Part shown: positions 1 to 6,260 of the stretch, piece by piece
Position numbering within the stretch: the first letter of the stretch is position 1
Layout: each line of letters starts with the position of its first letter
DNA from: Planctomycetota bacterium
GTDB lineage: Bacteria > Planctomycetota > Phycisphaerae > WQYP01
Assembly (NCBI GenBank): GCA_021785155.1
Contig: JAJYGE010000491.1
Span: 1 to 6,889 of the forward strand
Reading direction: 5' to 3'
Length of the DNA stretch: 6,889 nt
Program-made: the position numbers and the translations under genes
Notes under the pieces: model-generated
The model's database searches: none
Told to the model about the DNA's origin: nothing
What the model saw: only the letters and a program-made list of their open reading frames with translations

Positions 1-249
1 GGAACAAAAGCGCTTCGCCGCTCTGATTATAACCGAATCGCCGCCAATCGCGCCTATTTCGGCGATTTTGATCCCTTTGGTGATTTCGATCTGCTTTTTG
101 GAGCGGCCCGACTTAATTTAAAAATAATGGATATACCGATTCATTATAAACAACGGACTTACGGACAGACCAATATTTCCCGATTCCGTCATGGCATCCT
201 ACTGCTGCGCATGTGCATATTCGCTGCTCGAAAAATTACCTTCATTTGA
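1..249 (+). CDS. Family 2 glycosyltransferase, C-terminal end (5' end outside window)
   Basis: Frame 1 is open from the first base to a TGA at 247-249 and gives 82 residues. It carries the C-terminal signature of polyprenyl-phosphate sugar transferases of the GT2 family (dolichol-phosphate mannosyltransferase-like). A GTKALRRSDY stretch near residue 1 is followed by YFGDFDPFGDFDLLFGAAR (about residues 19-37), MDIPIHYKQRTYGQTNISRF (about 42-61), and then a hydrophobic RHGILLLRMCIFAARKI end. In the family these segments follow the DxD-containing GT-A fold and form an acceptor-side helix lying close to the membrane. Known members move a sugar from an NDP-sugar to a lipid phosphate or related acceptor at the cytoplasmic face. 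The donor and acceptor cannot be told from this fragment. Homologues are sometimes fused to an N-terminal methyltransferase domain, which would lie outside the window. The next gene begins 53 bases downstream on the same strand, so co-transcription is possible. Confidence 0.85.
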   Translation, partial: GTKALRRSDYNRIAANRAYFGDFDPFGDFDLLFGAARLNLKIMDIPIHYKQRTYGQTNISRFRHGILLLRMCIFAARKITFI

Positions 250-302
250 CCTTCCCAGGAAAATCGGGCAGCATATTGATGCTGTTCTATACGGGAGTGC
301 AC

Positions 303-1526
303 ATGAGATCGACTATAATGAGGGCACTGGAGCTGTACGGCTTGCTCTTCGCCTTGCTACTGGTTACACCGGTTTTGGCCGCCGCCAATGGCACGGTCGG
401 TCCCCGCGTACCCGCGTTTACCGTACGACCAGGGTACCGTGTCACGCTTGTGGCCCGCGGCATAGCCAATTGCCGATTCCTCCAATTTGACGATCATGGC
501 CGCCTGTTTGTCAGTGAACCGGGGCCCGGGCGCATCTTAATTCTCAACGGTAAGAATAGTCATGGATATTACACCACACGGAATACCTTTTTATCCGGCT
601 ACTATCAGGTGCAAGCCATGGTGTACCGTGCCGGCTGGCTCTGGTTTGCCACCAGCACGGGTGTTTATAAAACTCCTGATAACGGTACACAGATCAAAGC
701 GGGAGCGGTAACAACCATTTTAAGCGGCCTCCCCGGCGGAAACGGGCATTGGTGGCGCAGTCTTTGTATCACGAGAAAACATTTCTATACCAGCGTGGGC
801 GATCAAGGCAACATTGATCCATGGCACCACGCCGCCGACATGATGAAAACGGATCGTGAAAAAATATGGCGCTATAACCATGACGGTTCCGGCAAGACGC
901 TCTGGTGTACCGGCATCCGTAATACGGAAAAGCTTTTGATACGCCCCGGAACCCATCAATTATGGGGCTGCGATGAAGGCAGTGATCAGTTCGGCCATCC
1001 ACTGGGAGAAAAATGGCCGGATCAGCCCATTACCGATCACAACCCGCCCGATGAATTTAATCACTACATCCGCGGTAAGTTTTATGGCCACCCGTTTATT
1101 GTCGGTAATGATATTCCGCGTTATGAATACGTAAAAATGTTTGAAAAAACAGGCCATCCAAACATAATCAAGCTGGCGGCTCAAGCCACCGTACCGTCCT
1201 ACGATTTTGGAGCACACTGGTCCACAGTGAGTTTTTGTTTTTTAACTGATAATAAATTTCATGCCGGACGCCGCGGCGATGCGATGGTCTGCTGCCATGG
1301 ATCATGGGACAGCGCCAAGCTCGTGGGATACCGTCTGCAATTAGTGACATTTGATCCGTGGACCGGCAAGCCCGATGGCTCTGAGCTTATGGTTTCAACA
1401 CTTGCGGACAATGGCAAAACAATTCTGGCACGCCCCGTCAACTGCCTGGAAGATACCGATGGTTCGGTGATTTTCAGTTCCGATTCCAATGGCTGTATTT
1501 ATCGTTTGCGCTGGATCGGAAAATAA
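303..1526 (+). CDS. Secreted sorbosone/PQQ-type dehydrogenase-like beta-propeller protein
   Basis: A 407-residue exported protein. Residues 7-27 form a hydrophobic signal sequence ending VTPVLAAANG, with likely signal peptidase I cleavage after an Ala near 26-28. I place the start at ATG 303 because GGAG lies at 294-297, five bases upstream. The in-frame ATG at 213 would overlap the glycosyltransferase gene and bury the signal peptide; ATG 318 is a weaker alternative. The rest matches the soluble glucose/sorbosone dehydrogenase propeller family (related to AA12 pyranose dehydrogenases). Seen are: YRVTLVARGI then GRLFVSEPGPGRI (about 45-78); GGNGHWWRSL with His149 at the place of the family's catalytic His; SVGDQGN (164-170); TGIRN (203-207); WGCDEGSD (221-228); FYGHP (260-264); HGSWDSAKLVGYRL (332-345); and a closing PVNCLEDTDGS...CIYRLRW blade (378-404). 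Known relatives oxidise sugars with PQQ in the periplasm, but PQQ binding here is inference. There is no CxxCH haem motif. Nine cysteines after the signal peptide is a high number for an exported enzyme. Confidence 0.85.
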   Translation: MRSTIMRALELYGLLFALLLVTPVLAAANGTVGPRVPAFTVRPGYRVTLVARGIANCRFLQFDDHGRLFVSEPGPGRILILNGKNSHGYYTTRNTFLSGYYQVQAMVYRAGWLWFATSTGVYKTPDNGTQIKAGAVTTILSGLPGGNGHWWRSLCITRKHFYTSVGDQGNIDPWHHAADMMKTDREKIWRYNHDGSGKTLWCTGIRNTEKLLIRPGTHQLWGCDEGSDQFGHPLGEKWPDQPITDHNPPDEFNHYIRGKFYGHPFIVGNDIPRYEYVKMFEKTGHPNIIKLAAQATVPSYDFGAHWSTVSFCFLTDNKFHAGRRGDAMVCCHGSWDSAKLVGYRLQLVTFDPWTGKPDGSELMVSTLADNGKTILARPVNCLEDTDGSVIFSSDSNGCIYRLRWIGK

Positions 1527-1527
1527 A

Positions 1528-2748
1528 TTACGTGTGATAATCGGCATTAATGGTGATATATTCGCGCGATAAATCGCAGGAGTAAATATGGCATGTGCCT
1601 TTGCCGCCAGCACCGATGTTCAGCGTAATGTGAACCTCCGGAAGTTTCATCGCCTTTTCAACCTCGGCCAATGAAACCGCCGCAGGCCGGCCATTGCGAA
1701 ATACAGTGATATTTCCCACCTGACAGCGCGATTTCTCGGGATTCATTTTGGCACCGCTGTAGCCCGCGGCGCTGACAAAACGCCCCCAGTTCGGATCACC
1801 ACCATGAATCGCGGTTTTCACCAGCGGACTGTTGGCGATGGCCAATGCCGCACGTTTGGCATCAGCATCCGTGGCCGCACCGGTAACTTTAACGATAACA
1901 AGTTTAGTGGCACCCTCTCCATCCGCCGCAATTTGCCGCGCCAGTGAATCGCAAACTATTTCCAGCCCCCGCGAAAACTTTCTCCAGGCGGCAGTGCCCA
2001 ACTCAATGCGCGGGTTTTCCGCCAGGCCATTGGCCAAAACAGTAAAAGAATCGCTGGTGCTGGTGTGTTGATCCACGGTAACACAATTAAATGTGGTATC
2101 CGCGGAATCTTTAACCGCCCTGCGCAGGGCCAGCGGACTGATTGCCGCGTCGGTTGCCACATACGCCAGCATTGTGGCCATATTCGGCGCAATCATGCCC
2201 GACCCCTTGCAGCAACCCGCGATCGTGATTGTCGTACGCCCCACATTAAGTTGTGCAAAAGCGGTCTTGGTTTTCAGATCAGTTGTGAGAATGCCATTGG
2301 CGAACGCATCTCCGTGTTCCGCCGTCGCTCCGATATTTGTCGCCAAATCCGCTATTCCACGGCGAATCTTTTCCATGGGTAGAAAATGGCCGATTACCCC
2401 TGTACTGAAGGGCAGGATTGATCTGGATCGGGCTGAAATCCCAATCCGGGATAGAACCGCCGCGCTAAGATCGCACATTTCCCGGGCATCAGCGATACCG
2501 CGATTGCCCGTGCATACATTGGCACACCCGCTGTTGATGATACACGCGCTAGCGATGCCACTGTGAATATGTTCCCTTCCCACCACCACCGGGGCACCGA
2601 CCACTTTATTGGTCGTGAATACCGCGGCGGCTGTCGCCGGCACACGGCTGACAAGCATGGCCAAATCCGGCTTGCCGGACTGTTTAATTCCGCAGTGCAT
2701 GGCACCGGCAAGAAAACCCCTGGCCGCAGTAATGCTTTGATTACCCAT
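1528..2748 (-). CDS. argJ: ArgJ: glutamate N-acetyltransferase / amino-acid N-acetyltransferase
   Basis: A 406-residue full-length ArgJ, a cytoplasmic enzyme of arginine synthesis. It transfers the acetyl group of N-acetylornithine to glutamate, releasing ornithine. Many members also make N-acetylglutamate from acetyl-CoA. The proenzyme cleaves itself between Ala and Thr in KGSGMIAPNMATML; here that is Ala191/Thr192, and Thr192 becomes the N-terminal nucleophile of the beta chain. The oxyanion-hole pair of STGVIG is present (Thr116-Gly117), as are GILTTDLKTK (151-160), HGGDPNWGRFVSAAGYSGA in the beta chain, and the conserved C-terminus EYITINADYHT. The usual NSGNAN motif reads NSGCAN here (72-77). 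The start at 2748 gives the normal family N-terminus. Its Shine-Dalgarno is weak: AAAGGA lies about 12 bases upstream. The gene follows pyrB by 24 bases on the same strand, so it is probably the third gene of the pyrR-pyrB transcript. Whether it can also use acetyl-CoA cannot be decided from sequence alone. Confidence 0.97.
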   Translation of the reverse strand: MGNQSITAARGFLAGAMHCGIKQSGKPDLAMLVSRVPATAAAVFTTNKVVGAPVVVGREHIHSGIASACIINSGCANVCTGNRGIADAREMCDLSAAVLSRIGISARSRSILPFSTGVIGHFLPMEKIRRGIADLATNIGATAEHGDAFANGILTTDLKTKTAFAQLNVGRTTITIAGCCKGSGMIAPNMATMLAYVATDAAISPLALRRAVKDSADTTFNCVTVDQHTSTSDSFTVLANGLAENPRIELGTAAWRKFSRGLEIVCDSLARQIAADGEGATKLVIVKVTGAATDADAKRAALAIANSPLVKTAIHGGDPNWGRFVSAAGYSGAKMNPEKSRCQVGNITVFRNGRPAAVSLAEVEKAMKLPEVHITLNIGAGGKGTCHIYSCDLSREYITINADYHT

Positions 2749-2772
2749 TGTCGATTGAATCCTTTATTGATA

Positions 2773-3732
2773 TTAATTATTTTTAAGACTTCCCGCACCG
2801 ATACACAAGTACAGCACCGCCATCCGTACCGCCAAACCGTTGCTGACCTGCCGCAGAATTGCCGATCTTTCTCCATCCGCCACAGCGCTGCTGATTTCCA
2901 GCCCCCGATTCATCGGTCCCGGATGCAGCACCAGAACATCGGGCCGACAGCGTTTCAATCGCGACTCATTGAGTCCAAAATATCGGCTGTATTCCCGCAC
3001 ACTGGGAAACGCCGCGCTGGCCAGCCGCTCAAATTGCACCCGCAGCATATTGATCACATCCACTTCACCGAGCACGGATTCCAGATCATGTGTCACGCGC
3101 ACGCCAAAATCGGCGAACGCCGGCGGACACAGTGTTGTAGGACCGACGAGCGTGACTTTCGCCCCCAGTTTGCACAACGCCCAGAGATCGCTGCGCGCCA
3201 CCCGCGAATTGGCAATATCGCCCACGATGGCCACATGCAGATCACTTAATTGTTTACCCTGTTTTTCGCACGCCTCACGCATGGTAAATAAATCCAACAA
3301 ACCCTGCGTCGGATGCTCATGACTTCCATCGCCGGCGTTGATGACACTGCATTCCACCAATCGGCTGAGAACCTCGGGTGCCCCGCTGCTGCGATGACGA
3401 ATCACGATGGCGTCCACGCCCATGGCCACGATGCTCCGGGCGGTATCAATTAATGTTTCGCCTTTGCTCACGGAGCTGGTGGATACTGAAAAATCAACCA
3501 CATCCGCACTCATGCGTTGCGCCGCCAGACGGAAACTCGTGCGCGTTCGGGTACTGTCTTCAAAAAACAGATTCACCACAACCTTGCCGCGCAGAGCCGG
3601 AACTTTTTTAATGCTGCGGGTGGAAACCTCCTTGAGCGCCCGTGCCGTATCCAATACCGCCAGTATTTCCTCTTTGGAAAGTGATTCGAGTGTCAACAGA
3701 TGCGGGCGCGTCCATATTGGGTGGTCCATCAT
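2773..3732 (-). CDS. pyrB: PyrB: aspartate carbamoyltransferase catalytic chain
   Basis: With the ATG at 3732 the protein is 319 residues, normal for the catalytic subunit. It condenses carbamoyl phosphate with L-aspartate to give N-carbamoyl-aspartate, the committed step of UMP synthesis in the cytoplasm. All signature elements are visible. The carbamoyl-phosphate loop FFEDSTRTRTSF has S60-TRTR64, and SSVSKGETL has Lys90, which reaches over from the neighbouring subunit. HPTQ (140-143), GDIANSRVARS (171-181), MLRVQFER (229-236) and LHPGPMNRG (269-277) follow. The HPGPMNRG and SRVARS forms resemble the Bacillus/Pseudomonas-type enzymes rather than E. coli PyrB. ATG 3732 overlaps the pyrR stop as ATGA, and GGAGGAGG lies six bases upstream. 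ATG 3729 is a close second choice. A TTG at 3750 extends the frame by six residues but would put the Shine-Dalgarno inside the gene. No regulatory pyrI or dihydroorotase gene pyrC is adjacent. Confidence 0.97.
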   Translation of the reverse strand: MMDHPIWTRPHLLTLESLSKEEILAVLDTARALKEVSTRSIKKVPALRGKVVVNLFFEDSTRTRTSFRLAAQRMSADVVDFSVSTSSVSKGETLIDTARSIVAMGVDAIVIRHRSSGAPEVLSRLVECSVINAGDGSHEHPTQGLLDLFTMREACEKQGKQLSDLHVAIVGDIANSRVARSDLWALCKLGAKVTLVGPTTLCPPAFADFGVRVTHDLESVLGEVDVINMLRVQFERLASAAFPSVREYSRYFGLNESRLKRCRPDVLVLHPGPMNRGLEISSAVADGERSAILRQVSNGLAVRMAVLYLCIGAGSLKNN

Positions 3733-4289
3733 CGCCAGCCTCCTCCGCAAGCCACTGCCGCCGCATCGACAAATACGGCGTCATCAGCATCAATGGGTTT
3801 CAAACTCACGCGAACACGGGATTCATCCGGAATTTCAAACCTCCGCCCCACAAAATCCGCCGATATGGGATATTCCCTTCCACCACGATCCACCAGTACC
3901 GCCAAACGGATAAAGCGCGGACGGCCAAAATCCACCAGTGCGTCCAAAGCCGCCCGCACGCTGCGACCGGTGTGCAATACATCGTCCAACAGTAGCACGG
4001 GCCGGTCATCAATGCGGAAATTCATCTCCGTTCCCATCGGAACAATGATTGAACGGTTGCCCACAACATCATCTCGGTACATCGTGATATCCAGTGCCCC
4101 CACCTCTACAGTCCGTTTTTTTTCGGCGTAAATTGCTGCGGCTATGCGCTGAGCCAGCACTTCACCGCGCCGGCGTATACCCACCAGCGCTAATGGAGAA
4201 TCCCCCATGAGTTCCCCGGCGGCCAGAATCTGGTCTGAAATCTGCCGAACCGTCTGTGCAATATCTTCAGCGGCCATGAGCTTCTGCAT
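3729..4289 (-). CDS. pyrR: PyrR: pyr mRNA-binding attenuation protein / uracil phosphoribosyltransferase
   Basis: 186 residues from ATG 4289, close to the usual ~180 of PyrR. PyrR senses UMP/UTP against PRPP and binds pyr mRNA to lower pyrimidine gene expression. Many members also convert uracil plus PRPP to UMP. The type I phosphoribosyltransferase PRPP loop is clear: VLLLDDVLHTGRSVRAALDA (98-117), with Asp102-Asp103 and T107-G-R-S110. Also seen are LVGIRRRGEVLAQRI (35-49), GALDITMYRDD (64-74, the family's E/DITLYRDD) and RLAVLVDRGGREYPISADFVG (about 128-148). The frame can be extended to a TTG at 4325 (198 aa), but that start has no Shine-Dalgarno, and the extra residues (PAGAATGNLND) have no match in the B. 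subtilis protein as I recall it. The ATG at 4289 itself has only a weak upstream site, so the start is not settled. The gene overlaps pyrB by 4 bases. Only about 78 bases separate the upstream terminator from the start, leaving little room for a classic attenuator. Confidence 0.95.
   Translation of the reverse strand: MQKLMAAEDIAQTVRQISDQILAAGELMGDSPLALVGIRRRGEVLAQRIAAAIYAEKKRTVEVGALDITMYRDDVVGNRSIIVPMGTEMNFRIDDRPVLLLDDVLHTGRSVRAALDALVDFGRPRFIRLAVLVDRGGREYPISADFVGRRFEIPDESRVRVSLKPIDADDAVFVDAAAVACGGGWR
3733..3746 (-). promoter_or_regulatory. Strong Shine-Dalgarno and ATGA overlap coupling pyrR to pyrB
   Basis: On the minus strand GGAGGAGG (3746-3739) lies six bases before ATG 3732. That ATG shares ATGA (3732-3729) with the pyrR TGA stop at 3731-3729. 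The purine-rich site sits inside the last codons of pyrR (Gly-Gly-Trp-Arg). This fixes the pyrB start and suggests translational coupling of the two genes. Confidence 0.8.
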
Positions 4290-4367
4290 ATCATTGAGAT
4301 TACCCGTTGCGGCACCGGCGGGCAAGTTGGAGCAAAAGTTTTTATTTTTTGGACTGTGGTAAGAAAC

Positions 4368-4393
4368 AAAAAAAAGGCCGGCATTTGCCGGCC
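4368..4393 (-). terminator. Rho-independent terminator of the Bax-inhibitor-family gene
   Basis: On the minus strand a perfect 7-bp G+C-only stem, GGCCGGC (4393-4387) / GCCGGCC (4382-4376), encloses the loop AAAT. It is followed at once by eight T residues (4375-4368). It lies 43 bases after the stop of the Bax-inhibitor gene and before pyrR, so it should end that transcript and separate it from the pyr-arg cluster. Read on the plus strand the hairpin is preceded by A residues and lacks a T-run after it, so it works in one direction only. Confidence 0.88.
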
Positions 4394-4436
4394 CCTGAAT
4401 CTCATTTTAGTCTACCATTTGTGCGCCCGGCGAATA

Positions 4437-5165
4437 TTATTCACGTTGGTTTCCGAACATCATAAGCAAAAACAAGAACATGTTGATGAAGTCGAGATAG
4501 AGATTAAATGCCGCACTGACCGCCGCCTTCTGGCTGGCCTGGGAGCCATCCGGCCCGGCCAGATACATGAACTTCGCTTTTTGTACATCGTATGCCGTCA
4601 AAGCAACAAATACCAATACACCCACAACATTGATAATCGCCTGCAATCCACTGCTATGCATAAACCAATTTGCTATCAAGGCAATGATGACACCCCAGAG
4701 AGCCATGCCGGCATAATGCCCCAGGCCAGTTAAATCACGCTTTGTTACGTACCCATACAAAGACATTGAGCCAAACGTTCCAGCGGTGATAAAAAAGGTC
4801 GAAGATATTGAGGCCTGAGTATAAATCAGAAATAGAATTGAAAACGTTAATCCGGTCATGGCACTGTAGGCCAAGAAAAGAATTGTCGCCAAGCCGGCGC
4901 TCATCCTGTTCAGCCCCGCGCTAAACCAGATAACCAATCCGAACTGGGCAATAAAAACGATCCAGTAACCGCCATTGGCGAGGCTGTCCACAAATTTGGT
5001 GTTGTCAGAGACCAGCAGGGCCACAATACCTGTAATAAGCAATCCCACGGTCATCCAACCGAACACCTTACTCATAAAATGCCGCTGTTCCAGCGCATCG
5101 GATCGCACGCCGGGTACCAGCGAATCGTTGTACCCGGATTCTGGAGAATTGAAAAACTGACTCAT
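4437..5165 (-). CDS. Bax inhibitor-1 family (YbhL/YccA-like) integral membrane protein
   Basis: A 242-residue protein of the BI-1/TMBIM family. About 33 N-terminal residues are polar, followed by seven hydrophobic segments near residues 34-52, 67-84, 91-115, 119-139, 150-168, 174-192 and 219-237. Hallmark motifs are ALTAYDVQKAK (188-198, Asp193) and AFNLYLDFINMFLFLL (219-234, Asp225). In the crystallised bacterial homologue BsYetJ, a pair of aspartates in the last helices forms a pH-sensitive latch for calcium leak. The two Asp residues here sit at the expected places, but transport activity is inference. Bacterial members act in the inner membrane; some, like E. coli YccA, interact with the FtsH protease. 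ATG 5165 is supported by GGAAGG four bases upstream. The gene stands alone: it has its own likely promoter at 5283-5255 and its own terminator at 4393-4368. Confidence 0.95.
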   Translation of the reverse strand: MSQFFNSPESGYNDSLVPGVRSDALEQRHFMSKVFGWMTVGLLITGIVALLVSDNTKFVDSLANGGYWIVFIAQFGLVIWFSAGLNRMSAGLATILFLAYSAMTGLTFSILFLIYTQASISSTFFITAGTFGSMSLYGYVTKRDLTGLGHYAGMALWGVIIALIANWFMHSSGLQAIINVVGVLVFVALTAYDVQKAKFMYLAGPDGSQASQKAAVSAAFNLYLDFINMFLFLLMMFGNQRE

Positions 5166-5254
5166 AAAACCTTCCTTTTCAAATACTTTAGCTTACACAA
5201 CCGAACCTGTCGACGCCGCGTCGGCAAATGGCCATGGCTCTTTCCATAGTCACC

Positions 5255-5283
5255 ATTATACGTATCCATCACCTGTTTGTTTA
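5255..5283 (-). promoter_or_regulatory. Likely sigma-70-type promoter of the Bax-inhibitor-family gene
   Basis: On the minus strand a perfect -10 hexamer TATAAT (5260-5255) is preceded at 17 bases by TAAACA (5283-5278, four of six consensus matches). Transcription would start near 5248, giving a leader of about 83 bases to ATG 5165. The leader contains a small G+C-rich hairpin, CGACG/CGTCG, at 5223-5211 with a three-base loop. The position fits a stand-alone gene; the call rests on consensus only. Confidence 0.5.
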
Positions 5284-5436
5284 TAACATGATCAAAAAAA
5301 ATATCTGGCGACTGTTAATTTGGTCTTTTATCGGTCTGTTTCTCCATAGCGAGCTATCCGACTTCCATCCCCAACGCTGGCTACGTCATGGAATTTTTCC
5401 GCTTATATAAAAAAACATGTAAAAACCGCAATCCTT

Positions 5437-5465
5437 TTGACTCCAGGGCCATAATACGTTACAAG
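5437..5465 (+). promoter_or_regulatory. Candidate promoter for infC
   Basis: TTGACT (5437-5442, five of six matches to the -35 consensus) is followed after 17 bases by TACAAG (5460-5465, four of six). Transcription would begin near 5472, about 58 bases before the proposed AUU start and just before the in-frame ATG at 5479. This is a consensus match only, with a weak -10 element. Confidence 0.33.
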
Positions 5466-5516
5466 TATGAGATATTAAATGCCTGGTGGGTTCAAGACCA
5501 TAGGGCAAGGGCTTTC

Positions 5517-5532
5517 AGGAGCATTGACTATT
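5517..5532 (+). promoter_or_regulatory. Shine-Dalgarno and rare ATT (AUU) start of infC
   Basis: AGGAG at 5517-5521 is followed after eight bases by ATT at 5530-5532, in frame with the IF-3 domain. The in-frame TTG at 5524 is only two bases from the Shine-Dalgarno, too close to be used. In-frame ATG 5479 has no good site and adds 17 residues unlike IF-3. AUU is the known start of E. coli infC, where IF-3 itself rejects the non-standard codon and so limits its own synthesis. The same control here is inferred. Confidence 0.72.
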
Positions 5533-6045
5533 AGCCACCACGGTTTGCGTTGCAACGAGCAGATTCGCATCTCTCCGGTTCGCCTGATTAGCGAAAATGA
5601 TGATCAAGTCGGAATTATTCCGCTGCTGGAGGCTCTACGCCTCGCGCGGGAGGCTGGTTTGGACCTCGTTGAAGTTTCCCCCATGGATAAACCGCCGGTC
5701 TGTCGCGTAATGGACTACGGCAAGTGGAAATACAAACAGCGCAAGAAAGAGCAGAAATCTCATGCCGGGTCGCATGTTCAGCAACTCAAAGAATTGCGTA
5801 TCCGCAGCGTCAAAATTGACAGCCATGACCGCGATACCACCATGCGCAAGGCCCGCAAATTTTTGGAAGATGGGAACAAGGTTCAATTCAATCTCATGTT
5901 CCGCGGACGAGAAATGGCCCATGTCGATCTGGGGCGCGGAATTCTGGAAAAGATTCGCAGCGATCTGGACGAAGTTAGCAAGACCGAGCGGGATCCCAAA
6001 CTTGAAGGTCGCCGGATGATCATGATTCTGGCACCAAAATCTTAA
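5530..6045 (+). CDS. infC: Translation initiation factor IF-3
   Basis: 171 residues from the AUU start, close to the usual 170-180. IF-3 binds the 30S subunit, keeps it apart from 50S and checks the start codon-initiator tRNA pairing. The N-terminal domain is complete: RCNEQIR..VRLI, GIIPLLEALRLAREAGLDLV (28-47), EVSPMDKPPVCRVMDYGKWKY (48-68, containing the family signature around DYGK). A lysine-rich linker follows (about 69-80: KQRKKEQK). The C-terminal domain reads LKELRIRSVKIDSHD (86-100), KARKFLEDGNKVQFNLMFRG (107-126), REMAHVDLGRGIL (127-139), ending EGRRMIMILAPKS. An upstream ATG at 5479 would give 188 residues, with a Gly-rich extension unlike the family. The gene often lies in thrS-infC-rpmI-rplT; here a Bax-inhibitor gene is divergent upstream and a PEP-CTERM gene lies 215 bases downstream. 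No L35 or L20 gene is visible and no clear terminator follows. Confidence 0.97.
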   Translation: MSHHGLRCNEQIRISPVRLISENDDQVGIIPLLEALRLAREAGLDLVEVSPMDKPPVCRVMDYGKWKYKQRKKEQKSHAGSHVQQLKELRIRSVKIDSHDRDTTMRKARKFLEDGNKVQFNLMFRGREMAHVDLGRGILEKIRSDLDEVSKTERDPKLEGRRMIMILAPKS

Positions 6046-6260
6046 AAACAATTAAAGAATTATACGGATCGGACCGATGAACTCTTTATCATAATGGTCT
6101 GCTGAGTTTTCGTTGCTTGGCAGCACGTTTATGATGGAGCGGCAAGAGAGCAGGTCTTGATGAACGCATCTCAAACGATCTAAGCTCCAATTTTGCTGCT
6201 GGCTGTGTTGCAGGTCAATCCAGCTGAAAAGTATAGAGTTTTACAAAAGGGAGAACTTTT

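Larger units (their letters stand above)
5166..5529. other. Divergent intergenic region between the Bax-inhibitor gene and infC
   Basis: This 364-base stretch carries the putative minus-strand promoter at 5283-5255 and a weaker plus-strand candidate at 5437-5465. I see no RNA gene in it. A 60-codon plus-strand frame at 5228-5410 has no Shine-Dalgarno and no family I recognise. It begins in the leader of the minus-strand gene, so I do not call it. A+T-rich runs (for example around 5404-5424) fit a promoter region. An in-frame ATG at 5479 upstream of infC lies in its last part but is not the preferred start. Confidence 0.6.

Noticed and set aside
267..290. Small hairpin CAGCAT-ATTG-ATGCTG after the glycosyltransferase gene
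   Set aside because: Only six base pairs of mixed composition, followed by TTCTAT rather than a T-run, so not convincing as a terminator.
213..302. N-terminal extension of the propeller gene to ATG 213
   Set aside because: It overlaps the glycosyltransferase frame, adds 30 residues before a clear signal peptide, and ATG 303 has a well-placed GGAG.
2093..2566. Long plus-strand frame opposite argJ (and similar long frames opposite pyrB and pyrR)
   Set aside because: They are antisense shadows of strongly conserved genes, with low-complexity, arginine- and serine-rich translations and no ribosome sites.
5228..5410. A 60-codon plus-strand frame with a hydrophobic middle upstream of infC
   Set aside because: No Shine-Dalgarno before any of its ATG codons, no recognisable family, and it begins within the leader and promoter of the minus-strand gene.
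6208..6237. Promoter-like TTGCAG-18-TATAGA before the PEP-CTERM gene
   Set aside because: Only three and four consensus matches, and the start point would fall almost on the Shine-Dalgarno.
6046..6260. Possible small RNA, tRNA or short ORF between infC and the PEP-CTERM gene
   Set aside because: No tRNA arms, no strong stable hairpin with a T-run, and the short ATG frames stop within a few codons.
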